Below are positions 10,301 through 18,531 of a stretch of DNA of 64,000 bases, in pieces. The translations under genes were made by a program, and so were the position numbers. The number at the start of each line of letters is the position of its first letter. Position 1 is the first letter of the stretch. Below the pieces are notes generated by a model that was not told the DNA's origin, ran no database searches, and saw only the letters and a program-made list of their open reading frames with translations. Origin of the DNA: an uncultured Clostridium sp. (lineage in GTDB: Bacteria; Bacillota; Clostridia; TANB77; CAG-508); assembly GCA_948471035.1 (NCBI GenBank), contig CAOKRC010000003.1, forward strand, positions 49,976 to 113,975, written 5' to 3'.

Positions 10301-11852
10301 ATTTTGGCATACGTAAAGCAATCACAGTATCTTTCTTAATACCGCTAGAAATTAAATAATGTGCAAGTTGATTAGCTTTTTCATTTAAATCTTTATAAGT
10401 TAAAGATTTATCACGAAAAACAACAGCAACATTATCGGGAGTTTTTTCTACTTGTTCTTCAAACAAACTAACAAGAGTTGCATCATAAGGATATGTTGCA
10501 TCATAATCATTAAACTTATATAAAATATCATATTTTTCCTTACTAGTAACAATCTCAATATCTTTTAAACAAACATTTTCTCTTTCTAAAATTTGCCATA
10601 TAATATGTAAAATACGATTGTGCATATCTTCTATATCATCATCAGTATATTTAGAAACTCTGTAATCATAAGCAACATTAATACTGCCAGTATCATTCAA
10701 ATCAAATAAATGAATATCTATATCATCATTAGAATTACCATTAAAGTTCCATCTAGTTGAATAATTTAAGCCCTTTTCAGTAGCAGCTTTTGTTACTTGA
10801 TAAGAAATAAGAATATTATATAAATTAGGAATAGATGCATCTTTCTTTCTTAAATCCTCCAAGATATTTTGATAATAATACTTTTGGTGTCTAAGCATAC
10901 CTAAAGAATCTTTTGCAATATTAGAAACAAAAGATTTAAAATCTAAATTATCATCAATTAAAAATCTAAGAGGAGCAGTATTAATAAACATACCAGTAGT
11001 ATTTTTTTCATTAAAATTAGTTCTATTTAAAATTGGAGTACCAAGTACAAAATCATCAATTCTGCTAACTCTACCAATATAAATAGCATAAACAGCCATA
11101 AAAAAGTTAAAAACAGAAACATGATTTAGCTTACAATAAGCACTAATTTTATCCATTAAGTTATTATCAATGTTATATAATTTACGGTTAGCCTCAGGGG
11201 AAAAATCGTCCTTAATTTCAGCAATGCTACCAGGAATAGTAGCAAGTTCTGGAACAGTATCAAAAATATTTTCCCAATATTCCTTATCTTTTTTAAATTT
11301 ATCACTAACTAAATATTCTTTTTCACTATTAATATAATTCAAATAAGAAAAATCTTCATTTTTAGAAACATCCTCGTCATTTAAAAGACAAGAATAAATT
11401 CTAACAATATCATTTGCAAGAATTCCTAAACTCCAAGAATCGCCAAATAAATGGTGAACATTAACAATAAAACCACCAGTACTATCCTTAAGTCTAAAAA
11501 TTTTCATGCAAAATAAATCACCATTATAAATATCAAAAACATGATTTAACATAGTATTTTCAATCTTAGAAATATCATTTTTTGAATCAATATCAACAAT
11601 TTCAATATCAATACTATTAGGGGAATCATCTAAGTATTGTTTTAGCTCATTATTATCTAAAGCCAATTTAAAATGAAAGCTATCATGATTATTAATAAAA
11701 ATATACATAGCCTTTTTTAATAAATCGAAATCTAAAACATTATCAATAATAGCAGTTCCGCAAATATTATTAATATTAGTTCCTTTGTAGAATTCTTCCG
11801 TAAGTAAAATAGATTTTTGAGGATTAGTTAAACCGTAAAATTCATTCTTCAT
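4380..11852 (-). CDS. Two-module nonribosomal peptide synthetase ending in a thioester reductase (C-A-T-C-A-T-R)
   Basis: 2490 residues. Order seen: condensation domain 1 (active-site HHLFGDS near 133, altered from HHxxxDG), adenylation 1 (TSGSTGKPKG near 609), carrier 1 (LGGDSL near 995), condensation 2 (HHIISDG near 1182), adenylation 2 (TSGSTGNPKG near 1657), carrier 2 (LGGNSLL near 2033), and an NAD(P)-binding reductase (LLTGFTGFLGAH near 2114). Such synthetases join two amino acids, often N-acylated by a starter condensation domain, and release them by reduction as a peptide aldehyde that may cyclise to a pyrazinone. An N-terminal condensation domain with no module before it suggests acyl initiation. 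No phosphopantetheinyl transferase or exporter is nearby. No in-frame CGG occurs in 7.5 kb. Confidence 0.96.
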   Translation of the reverse strand: MKNEFYGLTNPQKSILLTEEFYKGTNINNICGTAIIDNVLDFDLLKKAMYIFINNHDSFHFKLALDNNELKQYLDDSPNSIDIEIVDIDSKNDISKIENTMLNHVFDIYNGDLFCMKIFRLKDSTGGFIVNVHHLFGDSWSLGILANDIVRIYSCLLNDEDVSKNEDFSYLNYINSEKEYLVSDKFKKDKEYWENIFDTVPELATIPGSIAEIKDDFSPEANRKLYNIDNNLMDKISAYCKLNHVSVFNFFMAVYAIYIGRVSRIDDFVLGTPILNRTNFNEKNTTGMFINTAPLRFLIDDNLDFKSFVSNIAKDSLGMLRHQKYYYQNILEDLRKKDASIPNLYNILISYQVTKAATEKGLNYSTRWNFNGNSNDDIDIHLFDLNDTGSINVAYDYRVSKYTDDDIEDMHNRILHIIWQILERENVCLKDIEIVTSKEKYDILYKFNDYDATYPYDATLVSLFEEQVEKTPDNVAVVFRDKSLTYKDLNEKANQLAHYLISSGIKKDTVIALRMPKSLEMVIGILAIIKVGACYLPINLGYPEERVKYMVADSGAKVLLFLNIADDMPFAIPKIDISLDNINIYTSDTSNCNIDISPEDSLYIIYTSGSTGKPKGALLCHRNVVRLIKNDSFQFDFNENDVWPMFHSVAFDVSVWEMYGTLLYGAKLILVPEDVAQDPAEFLNLLRKENVTILDQTPTYFYNLLAEELKRKDSNLKIRYIIFAGEALKPCLIKPWKDKYPFTKLINMYGITETTVHVTFKELSNEDLLLSKSNIGVPIPTLKMILLDDNLKLVPYNVPGEIGVIGDGVFKGYLNRPDLNSTKLIKNPYNPDEILYRSGDSAILHKDGSFEYCKRIDTQIKIRGFRVELGEIEEKILNFKNITSCVVAKKTDEFNHDILCAYYVKSGPVDINSLKLTLKKDLASYMIPQYFIDLPSLPYNHNGKINRDALPLPTICDEEKEIIAPRNDIDATLIDILKVLLHVNTISIDDSFLELGGDSLCAMNFCTMIYDKLGVQIYVKDVLSKPIILDLSNYIQSTQSKANNSYIEKVEKMDFYPLSSAQKRIYYASSLDANSTLYNIAGGIIVDKTLDTKLLQKCFQVLLDRHDVLRTHFKIKDNDIVQIIEDKIDFSLLTDSLDSNDLNSVYADFVKPFDLAKAPLFRAKEVFLPNNKMLLLLDMHHIISDGTSLGILLQELCDLYNGNVLPEKHIDYKDFTLWEKEQFEKDEFKDLQDFWVNQFCDEIPLLNMPTTYPRPSVQSFEGSNYYINLPKDTFEKINNVAKNLGITPYMLMLSVYYILLSKYSSGDDILVGTPIIGRELPELSNMLGMFVNTLVLRNKVNHLASFNEFANSIKEHCLACFQNQAYPFDKLVKELNIKRDTSRNPLFDVMFIYQNNGYPVIDFKDAHTEYFIPDSKISKFDLSLEVVPTDNEFLLRFEYCTKLFDEDFIKRLSSHYINILNTVLENNEIKIADIDMLSNEERNQILYDFNNTKMDYPSNKTIVDLFEEQVEKTPDNIAVVFEDKKLTYRELNEKANQLARFLLANSVNTNDIVCLLLDKSLESIISIIATLKVGATYLPIDVNYPSDRIDYIIRDSKSKILLTTKANIHKSNGTIQALCIDIDSPIYSQNDFENIYCKNISADNLAYIMYTSGSTGNPKGVMVKHRNIIRLVKNNNFITFDKKERILQTGSIVFDACTFEIFGTLLNGFELYIIKKEALLDSQLLQDYVINNKITILWLTAPLFNQLCEENPHMFRSVKTLLTGGDVLSPKHINMVKVANPNLTVINGYGPTENTTFSCCFTIDKKYTNSIPIGKPISNSTAYVVSTTGNLNPIGVPGELWVGGDGVAKGYLNNDNLTNEKFIENPFGTGLVYKTGDLVKWLPNGCIDFIGRIDNQVKIRGFRVEIGEVNARIATFPSMKECFTIVNEIKGEKNICSYIVADKQIDIHELKQYLKRNLPIYMIPTYFMQLEKLPINTNGKVDRKSLPTNFKSNHIKGKIKQPTNENEKLLLDIFKKLLSFDDIGIDDDFFELGGNSLLAIKLQVEAISNNLQITYADIFDHPTVQELAKCINHTTDSYTENNFDYEKYNTILENNQITTDMEIQNTPIGNVLLTGFTGFLGAHVLDSYLKKENGTIYCLIRGKNNMSPEDRLKNVLHFYFDTQYDSYIGNRIKLVEGDITLNDFGLNMIDYNVLGTNVNTVIHCAALVKHYGSYNDFEKINIIGTKRVIDFCKVYNLKLLHVSTISVSGNNLAEGANIDNNFEKDMFFNETNFYIGQNLKNFYVRSKFEAEKLVLDAILGGLQACILRMGNLTSRFSEGKFQQNHFENAFVNRLKSFLQIGVFPKSLLNLYCEFTPIDYCGNAIIDIANHINKDFTVFHLLNEKHVYLDRLFNMLHEIGINISLIPDEEFSNTIQALLQDSSKKQELEGIINDLNADKKLVYKSQVNIQSNFTKEFLLKIGFEWPYIDINYIRNYFKYLTDIGYFNLYIN

Positions 11853-12187
11853 ATATAATCTCCCTTATATTAAACATCCCATAAGAAGACAAAACTCCTT
11901 ATTATTCCAGAAAATTATATAATTAAAAACAGAAAAAAGAAACCAAATAGTAAAATGTTACCAAAAAAATATGCAACTGTAATATATATGTAATATAAGC
12001 ATATACATACAGGCAAAAATATAAAATTCGACAATATAATTCAATGATTTAAAAAAGCATATATCACAAAAAGTAAAACATTTGGCATAGGCCATTTATT
12101 GAATGTAATAGTTGTGTTTATACTATTGCATTCGTCGTAAAATCTGCATGCGACATTAAATATTCACCGTAAAAATCTGCAAAAACC
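11853..12187. other. Divergent intergenic region between NRPS and hisS
   Basis: About 410 bp without a gene lie between the two start codons. It holds the NRPS ribosome site (AGGGAG) at its left end and a hairpin at 12101-12133 (GAATGTAATAGT pairing with ACTATTGCATTC). A hisS promoter follows at 12188. No clear minus-strand promoter for the NRPS was identified. Confidence 0.6.
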
Positions 12188-12217
12188 TTGACTAATAATA
12201 AAAACAATAGTTATAAT
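12188..12217 (+). promoter_or_regulatory. Sigma-A-type promoter for hisS
   Basis: TTGACT, 18-bp spacer, TATAAT, about 48 bp upstream of the hisS ATG. Confidence 0.8.
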
Positions 12218-12265
12218 GGTAAATATAACAAATAGATTAATAACAATCAAAAGGAGACAGAAACA

Positions 12266-13573
12266 ATGAATAAAATAGAACCAAGAACATTACCTGGTTT
12301 CATGGAACTTTTACCAAATGACCAAGTAAAATTTAATATAATGAAAGAAAAAATAGCACATTCATATGAAAAATTTGGATTTCTTCCACTAGATACTCCA
12401 GTAATAGAGCTATCAAATGTACTACTTGCAAAAGCAGGAGGAGAAACAGAAAAACAAATATATCGTTTTGAAAAGGGAGAAGCGGATTTAAGTCTAAGAT
12501 TTGACCACACAGTACCACTTGCAAAATACGTTTCATTATATCAAGGAGAATTAGCATTCCCATTTAAACGATATGCAATAGGAAAAGTATACCGTGGAGA
12601 AAAAGCACAAAAAGGAAGATATCGTGAATTTTATCAATGTGATATAGATGTTATAGGTGATGGAGAGCTTAGTATAATAAATGATGCTCAAATGCCAAAC
12701 ATAATATACAACACATTTAAAGAATTAGGATTTGATAACTTCACAATATGTATAAACAACAGAAAAATATTAAATGGATTATTTGAAAGTCTTGGATTAA
12801 TAGAAAAAACAGCAGATATCTTAAGAATCATAGATAAGATTGAAAAAATTGGAGAAAAAGCAGTTACCCAAGAATTAAACACACTAGGAGTAGAAAAAGG
12901 AGCTCGTGAAAGTATAATAAAATTTGTAACAATCACAGGAAAAACAGACGAAAAAATATCAGCATTAAATGAACTAGGAATACAAAACGAACTATTTAAA
13001 ACAGGTGTAAATGAGCTAATAGACATAGTAAAATACCTAAGACTATTAGGAATGCCAGAAGAATATTTTACAGTAGATTTAAAAATAGCAAGAGGATTAG
13101 ACTATTATACAGGAACAGTATATGAAACATTCCTAAATGAATATAGAAACTTAGGAAGTATATGTTCAGGAGGACGATATGATAACCTTGCAGAATACTA
13201 TACAGATAAAAAATTACCAGGAGTAGGAATTTCAATAGGACTAACAAGATTATTTTACCAATTAAGCCAAATAAACCAAATAAAAGAAACAAAAGAATCA
13301 ATTTCAAAAATGCTAGTAGTACCAATGGAAAATGAATTAGAAGAAGCTATACAAATAGCAAGTAAATTAAGAGAGTCTGGAATAAATACAGACATCTATC
13401 TAGAAGAAGCAAAAATAAAAAAGAAAATGAAATATGCAGATAAATGGAAAATACCATATGTAATAATAGTAGGAGAAGAAGAAATAGAAACAAAAATACT
13501 AACATTAAAAAATATGGAAACAGGAGAACAGAAAAAACTAACAATAGATGAAATAATTAATGAAATAAAATAA
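12266..13573 (+). CDS. hisS: Histidyl-tRNA synthetase
   Basis: 435 residues, normal for a class II histidyl-tRNA synthetase. Motif 2 is visible as YRGEKAQKGRYREFYQ (about 108-123), the histidine-binding segment as ARGLDYYTG (about 274-282), and motif 3 as the Gly-rich GVGISIGLTRL. A C-terminal anticodon-binding fold runs from about residue 345. It charges tRNA-His in the cytoplasm. The start follows AAAGGAG with good spacing. The gene has its own promoter. Arg is encoded by CGA, CGT and AGA here and no in-frame CGG occurs, consistent with avoidance of CGG as an arginine codon. Confidence 0.95.
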   Translation: MNKIEPRTLPGFMELLPNDQVKFNIMKEKIAHSYEKFGFLPLDTPVIELSNVLLAKAGGETEKQIYRFEKGEADLSLRFDHTVPLAKYVSLYQGELAFPFKRYAIGKVYRGEKAQKGRYREFYQCDIDVIGDGELSIINDAQMPNIIYNTFKELGFDNFTICINNRKILNGLFESLGLIEKTADILRIIDKIEKIGEKAVTQELNTLGVEKGARESIIKFVTITGKTDEKISALNELGIQNELFKTGVNELIDIVKYLRLLGMPEEYFTVDLKIARGLDYYTGTVYETFLNEYRNLGSICSGGRYDNLAEYYTDKKLPGVGISIGLTRLFYQLSQINQIKETKESISKMLVVPMENELEEAIQIASKLRESGINTDIYLEEAKIKKKMKYADKWKIPYVIIVGEEEIETKILTLKNMETGEQKKLTIDEIINEIK

Positions 13574-13690
13574 AAAAGAAATATATCTGTATGGGGGTTG
13601 ACGCCATCGTCGCTCCATAATACGCATATATAAATAATATAAATCCAAAATTAGATAATAACATGTTTAAAAATTATAAAAAAGGAAAAA

Positions 13691-13733
13691 ATAAAATGTA
13701 AGGGTAGTGGGTGCACTTACATTTTATTTTTTT
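13691..13733 (+). terminator. Intrinsic terminator after hisS
   Basis: Stem ATAAAATGTAAG/CTTACATTTTAT with a 13-base loop and a T7 run. It precedes the protease gene. Confidence 0.85.
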
Positions 13734-13820
13734 ATGTAATATAACATTTATAATATAATAAATCTTCTAAGAATAAGCATAGAAGTACACCCAAGGCTAG
13801 TAGCAAACAGGGGGGAACAA

Positions 13821-14972
13821 ATGAAAAGAAAAAGTAAAAGTAAAAATAAAAATAAAAATAATGATAACTACAAAACTGTTGTAGAAACTACTACAATATT
13901 AATATTTATTACAATATTGGGATTTTACTTATTCAACATGTACATAAACATAGACATTCGGGAACAATGGGCAAAACCCTACTTATCAAGCAACAAAAAC
14001 CATACGGAACAGTAGGAGAAGAAACTAATGAAAGTAAAACTATAGCAGATGTATTAGAAGAAACATCAAAAGCAGTAGTTGGTATATCTAAAATACAAGA
14101 AAAAGGAAGTTCAATATTTTTGCAAGATGGAAGTACAAAACTAGGATTAGGAACAGGAATAATAGTATCAGAAAATGGATATATCGTAACAAATGAACAT
14201 GTATCAGGCTCAAAATATTCAAATTGCTACGTCACATTAGAAAATGGAAAAGAATATGTAGCAAATGTTGTATGGGCAGATACAGATTTAGACTTATCAA
14301 TAATAAAAATAAATGCAAACAATTTACCATATGTAATATTTGGAGATTCAGATAAAATTAGAGTAGGAGAAAAAGTATATGCTATAGGAAACCCAATTGG
14401 GTTTGAATTTAGAAGAACAGTGACAGGAGGAATAATTAGTGCAACAGATAGAACAATAAAAATAGAAGAAGATGACAAAGTTTCATACATGGAAGATTTA
14501 ATACAAACAGATGCTACAATAAATCCAGGAAATAGTGGAGGACCACTAATAAAACCAAATGGAGAAGTAATAGGAATAAACTCAGTAAAAATAGAATCAG
14601 CAGAAGCAATAGGATTTGCAATACCCATAAATATAATAAAACCAATAATAAGCAGTTACACAAAAAATCGGTAACTTTGAAGAAGCAAGCATAGGGATAT
14701 TCGCATACGATAAAAATGTAATACCATATTTAAACTCAAAATTAGATTTAAAAAGTGGAATATATGTAGTAGAAGTGATAAAAAATAGCTCAGCAGAAAA
14801 AGCGGGAATAAAAAAAGGAGATATAATACAAAAAATAGATGGAATAGAATTAAATAAAATGAGTGAACTACGAAAATATATCTATACAAAAACGCCAGGA
14901 GAAGAGATAACACTACTTGTACAAAGAAATGGAATAACAAGTCCTGTAAAGATAACTTTAGGAAAGAAATAG
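13821..14972 (+). CDS. HtrA/DegP-like membrane-anchored serine protease with PDZ domain; three CGG +1 shifts
   Basis: Read with three +1 shifts, this is a 382-residue HtrA-type protease. It has a Lys-rich cytoplasmic start, one membrane helix (about 27-42), a linker, a trypsin-like domain with TNEHV (His), DLDLSII (Asp) and GNSGGPL (Ser), and a C-terminal PDZ domain (SAEKAGIKKGD). CGG codons sit at 13959 (CGGG), 14005 (CGGA) and 14669 (CGGT). They carry the reading frame through all three phases, and each yields Gly. Without them the gene would be an 64-codon stub plus disconnected pieces. Family members degrade misfolded envelope proteins. The start has a GGGGGG ribosome site. The gene is flanked by terminators, so it is monocistronic. 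Confidence 0.93.
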
Positions 14973-14999
14973 GTGGGTTGCAAAGCAACCACCTATTTC
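14971..14999. terminator. Convergent terminator hairpin
   Basis: AGGTGGGTTGC/GCAACCACCT with a three-base loop and one bulge. It begins in the stop codon of the protease gene and serves the minus-strand gene at 15002 too. Confidence 0.8.
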
Positions 15000-15001
15000 T
15001 T

Positions 15002-15856
15002 CTATAAATTATATAAATTTCCATCAACACAAAGTCTTGCACGTCCTGCAGTTTTTTCATCAGCATTTAAAGCCTGTTCAATAAAATCAGGATGACTAAT
15101 TAAAAATTCTTTCATACTTCCATCAGGGTCTTTAATAAAATTGTGAACCATATCAAGTTGAGAATTATCAATAATACCTTTTTCGAAAGCAGTACTAAAT
15201 AAAGACTCATCAATTTGAACTAAAGAATAAGATTTAATACCAAGGTCTAATAATCTATCTGCTCCACCTTGCATTCTATCAACAACAGAAAGAGACCAAA
15301 CTAATTCCCCACCTAATTCTTGAATTGCAGGAATCCAAGCACGAATAAAGCTTGAAGCAACAGTAATTAAATCAGTAATATGTAAAACCTTTTTCCCACT
15401 AATACTAGAAGAAATAACAGTTTCATTAAAGTTACAATCACTTGTAACACAAGATAAATCTTTAAAAACAGTAATATGTGGTTTGTTTAGCAAAAATGCA
15501 ATCATATAAGAAAAGAACCAATCTCTTCTCTCACCACCAGAAATATAATCTATATCTTGAACATTAATAGTATTTTTTATAAAAGAAATCATCTCATTAA
15601 TAACATCACTATAAATTTTATTATTATCATATTGATGTTTAACCATTGCAAATAATTCTTTTGGCATACCAAGTTTATCATGTTTATTTTCATCAATAAA
15701 CTTTAATAAGTCATTCGCATCTGCTTCACTGCCATAAACAAAATGAGTATTTATAAAATAAGGTCCAATCTTACCTGAAGTATACCAAAAAGGCTTATCT
15801 CCTTTAGACACTTTAACAGCATTAGTCTCAAATAAATATGATTTTAAATCACTCAT
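15002..15856 (-). CDS. PyrE-like phosphoribosyltransferase (probable orotate phosphoribosyltransferase family)
   Basis: 284 residues from the ATG that follows TTGGAGG. An in-frame TTG 15 bases upstream overlaps the ribosome site and is unlikely to be the start. The N-terminal part resembles orotate phosphoribosyltransferases (YTSGKIGPYF), with a central GGERRDWFFS and a PRPP-loop-like stretch (HITDLITVASSF). It is longer than standard PyrE (about 210 residues), so the substrate is uncertain. Proximity to the pyrC-F-K-D cluster, which lacks a conventional pyrE in this window, supports a role in UMP synthesis. It is expressed opposite to that cluster. Confidence 0.72.
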   Translation of the reverse strand: MSDLKSYLFETNAVKVSKGDKPFWYTSGKIGPYFINTHFVYGSEADANDLLKFIDENKHDKLGMPKELFAMVKHQYDNNKIYSDVINEMISFIKNTINVQDIDYISGGERRDWFFSYMIAFLLNKPHITVFKDLSCVTSDCNFNETVISSSISGKKVLHITDLITVASSFIRAWIPAIQELGGELVWSLSVVDRMQGGADRLLDLGIKSYSLVQIDESLFSTAFEKGIIDNSQLDMVHNFIKDPDGSMKEFLISHPDFIEQALNADEKTAGRARLCVDGNLYNL

Positions 15857-15997
15857 ATAAAAAACCTCCAATCTAATAGTAACAATATTGCAACTATTAG
15901 TCCAATTTTTATCCTAAACAATAATAAAATAAAAATCGAATAATGTCAATCAAAATTAATAAAATCATATAAAGATATGCTAATGTTCAGTTCTAAC

Positions 15998-16117
15998 TAG
16001 CGAGAGTGTAGAAATATATTTATTTTAAAAAGTGGAGTACGTGGAGTCTCCAGAGACCATGACGAGTGTCGAAGCTTTTCAAAATAAATATATTACTACA
16101 TGGAAGCGGATTGCAAA
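15998..16117. repeat. Structured intergenic repeat, copy 1
   Basis: Begins TAGCG, contains long inverted arms (ATATATTTATTTT with AAAATAAATATAT) around a conserved core (GTGGAGTAC, GGAGTC, GTGTCG), and ends with TGGAAGCGGATTGCAAA. A second copy is at 26208-26325, and a half-copy tail lies near 18262-18300. Confidence 0.75.
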
Positions 16118-16149
16118 TAAAATAAGTTGTAATAAATCATATAAAAAAA

Positions 16150-17379
16150 CTACCTAATCAACTTATACCAACTCTCATATAAAAATGTAGTCATATTCCA
16201 CAAACCAATTTTATTAACATCACTCGCAGCAATAATATTCGAGCTACCAACAACTTCACCATTTATAGAATAACTAACCTCACCAAGTTTTTGACCTTTT
16301 ACAACAGGTGCAACAATACTATCATCTAAAATAATGTTTTGAACTAAATTCTTATCTTCCCCTTTTTTAACCAATGTACCACAAGAACTTTCTAAAATAG
16401 CATCAACAGAACCAGTAACCCCTTTATTAACAGTAAGAGACTTAACAGTATCCCCAGTTTTACCAAATTCCTTATAAGAATAATTACTAAAACCATAATC
16501 CAATAATTTACTAGCCTCATCAAAACGAACTTTAGTAGTAGGAGCTTTCATAATAACAGCAATCAAAGATAAATTATCACGAGTAGCACTAGCAGATAAA
16601 TTATAAAGAGCAATAGAAGTAGAACCAGTTTTTAACCCAGTTGCACCGCTATAATTTCTAATAAGTTTATTAGTATTAACAAGACTAGACTTACCATCGC
16701 GTAAACTATCCATCCAAATAGTAGTATATTCAGTTATTTTTGGATGCTTAGTTAAAAGTTCACGAGACATAAGACTAATATCATAAGCTGAAGTAACGTG
16801 GCCATCCTCATCAATACCATGTGGGTTCTTAAAAGTAGTATCATTCATACCAAGTTCGCGAGCCCTAACATTCATCTGGGTAACAAAAGCATCAGTAGAA
16901 CCAGCCAAAAATTCAGCCATTGCAACAGTACAATCATTAGCACTAACAACACAAATAGCCTTAAGCATCTCATGAACAGTAAGAGTTTCTCTTGTATCAA
17001 GCCATATTTGAGAACCACCCATAGAATTTGCATTTTCGCTACAAGGAACCTTATCATCTAAACTAATCCTTCCGCTATCCAAAGCCTCCATAATAAGTAA
17101 AATAGTCATAACCTTAGTAACACTAGCAGGACGTAACTTTTCGTGAATATTATGCTCATACAAAATCTTACCACTATTTTGTTCAATCAAAATAGCAGAA
17201 CCAGACTCTAAGTTCAAACTATTAGGTTTTTCTTCATCTGTATTAGCATTAACAGAACTTGTAATATCATCACCATTCCATATAAAACTTGTATCCATTG
17301 CAAAAACAAAAGAAGGAATAGAAATAAACATCAATAAAAAAATAGAAATAATTTTAAAAATCAATTTATTATTTAACAT
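16150..17379 (-). CDS. D-alanyl-D-alanine carboxypeptidase (DacF/PBP5 family)
   Basis: 409 residues with an N-terminal signal peptide. The penicillin-binding catalytic motifs are all visible: SVTK (SxxK) near residue 83, SAN (SxN) near 145, and KTGST near 250. A C-terminal all-beta domain follows from about 300, ending in an amphipathic segment likely to rest on the membrane. It trims the terminal D-alanine of peptidoglycan side chains. In spore formers DacF-like enzymes tune the cortex. The start follows GGAGG. It stands alone with no obvious terminator in the gap before 15998-16117. Confidence 0.93.
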   Translation of the reverse strand: MLNNKLIFKIISIFLLMFISIPSFVFAMDTSFIWNGDDITSSVNANTDEEKPNSLNLESGSAILIEQNSGKILYEHNIHEKLRPASVTKVMTILLIMEALDSGRISLDDKVPCSENANSMGGSQIWLDTRETLTVHEMLKAICVVSANDCTVAMAEFLAGSTDAFVTQMNVRARELGMNDTTFKNPHGIDEDGHVTSAYDISLMSRELLTKHPKITEYTTIWMDSLRDGKSSLVNTNKLIRNYSGATGLKTGSTSIALYNLSASATRDNLSLIAVIMKAPTTKVRFDEASKLLDYGFSNYSYKEFGKTGDTVKSLTVNKGVTGSVDAILESSCGTLVKKGEDKNLVQNIILDDSIVAPVVKGQKLGEVSYSINGEVVGSSNIIAASDVNKIGLWNMTTFLYESWYKLIR

Positions 17380-17544
17380 ATCTTAAACCTCCATAAAAAA
17401 GCTTACTAAAAAATATGCAGATAAAAAAGTTTATAGAATAGATAAATCAAAATATTATCTGTAAAATAATGAAAAAATAGTAAAAATTTACAGTAAAAAA
17501 TATACAAAAATACAAATACTAACAAAAAAATTAGGAGGTTTAAT

Positions 17545-18204
17545 ATGGATTATAATATTAATTTTCAAGATAATATAAGATATTCAGAATTCAATCAAAG
17601 AGCTAAAGGTGTATTAGATTGGATTATGGAAAATAGAGAAAAAGAAGAATGGGCAAAAGATCCAAATGCATATGAATTAACCAATATATATCTATTTGCA
17701 GGAAAATATGCTGGAGAAAAACAGCAAATAAATACAGACTCATTAAAAGAAATGTGGAATATACGTTCACAAGATTTTGAAAGATGTGGAGTTTCTAATA
17801 ATTCATTTATTTATAAAATATGTGAAGATTCGTATTTGTCAGCAATGGAAGGAAAAGCGTTAGTAAATGATGAAAATTCGCACCATGCATTAAGAAGAAT
17901 GGCAGGAATAGGGTTGTACTTAAAGCAACAACAAAGAGATGGAAATGAAATTAATTATAACAATCCAAGTGAAATTATGCAATTAATGGAGTGTTCAAGA
18001 ACATTAAAAACATTCCATCCAGACTTGTTTGAAAAATATAGATTTGAAACAAATATAGAAAATATCCTAAAATTGCAACTGAAACATGAATTACCAAAAG
18101 GAGTAATAGAAGAGATGAATAACTTAAAAACAGAATTAAAAAAGGATAATTTGGCACAAGAAACAAATTTTAAGGAACAAGAACAAGAGGACATAATAGA
18201 ATAA
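17545..18204 (+). CDS. Unrecognised 219-residue cytoplasmic protein
   Basis: No signal peptide or membrane segment. It is mostly charged, helical sequence, with a Glu/Gln/Lys-rich, probably disordered C-terminus from residue 185. I see no catalytic motif and do not recognise the family. A strong AGGAGG lies nine bases before the ATG, and an intrinsic terminator follows, so it is an expressed single gene. No in-frame CGG. Confidence 0.75.
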   Translation: MDYNINFQDNIRYSEFNQRAKGVLDWIMENREKEEWAKDPNAYELTNIYLFAGKYAGEKQQINTDSLKEMWNIRSQDFERCGVSNNSFIYKICEDSYLSAMEGKALVNDENSHHALRRMAGIGLYLKQQQRDGNEINYNNPSEIMQLMECSRTLKTFHPDLFEKYRFETNIENILKLQLKHELPKGVIEEMNNLKTELKKDNLAQETNFKEQEQEDIIE

Positions 18205-18221
18205 AATAATATAATATTAAA

Positions 18222-18259
18222 AAACTATCATAACATATTTTGGGTTATGGTAGTTTTTA
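18222..18259 (+). terminator. Intrinsic terminator
   Basis: AAACTATCATAAC/GTTATGGTAGTTT stem followed by a T-run, about 17 bp after the stop at 18204. Confidence 0.9.
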
Positions 18260-18348
18260 TTAAAACATATATTACTACATAAAAACGGATTACAAAAGAG
18301 ATAGGCTACAGAAACTAACAGAATAAAAATAATCTATCAAAAATATTG

Positions 18349-18463
18349 TATGGCAATCGCTTAAAAAATTTTTATCTTAGAAAAATCAAGGTTTTAAATT
18401 TTTACTAAAAAAATAAGAATCGAGTATTTTCAATATGTAGAAGTTTTTTAAGCGATTGCCATA
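18349..18463. mobile_element. 115-bp MITE, copy 1 (in the pyrC leader)
   Basis: Terminal inverted repeats TATGGCAATCGCTTAAAAAA at both ends, flanked by or including TA. A near-identical 115-bp copy in opposite orientation lies at 46674-46788. No coding capacity. The layout suits mobilisation by a TA-targeting transposase encoded elsewhere. Confidence 0.85.
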
Positions 18464-18531
18464 AAATATTGCAAAAGCCTACGGAAAATGATAGAATAAC
18501 TAAGAAATAAAATATGAGAGGAGATATTGTT

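Noticed and set aside
13593-13625. TTGACG...CATAAT after hisS as a promoter
   Set aside because: The spacing is only 12 bp and the sequence belongs to the short GGGG-type hairpin repeats.
12247-15066. Long minus-strand open frames opposite hisS and the protease
   Set aside because: They are shadows of A-rich coding sequence: leucine/phenylalanine-rich, without ribosome sites or family resemblance.
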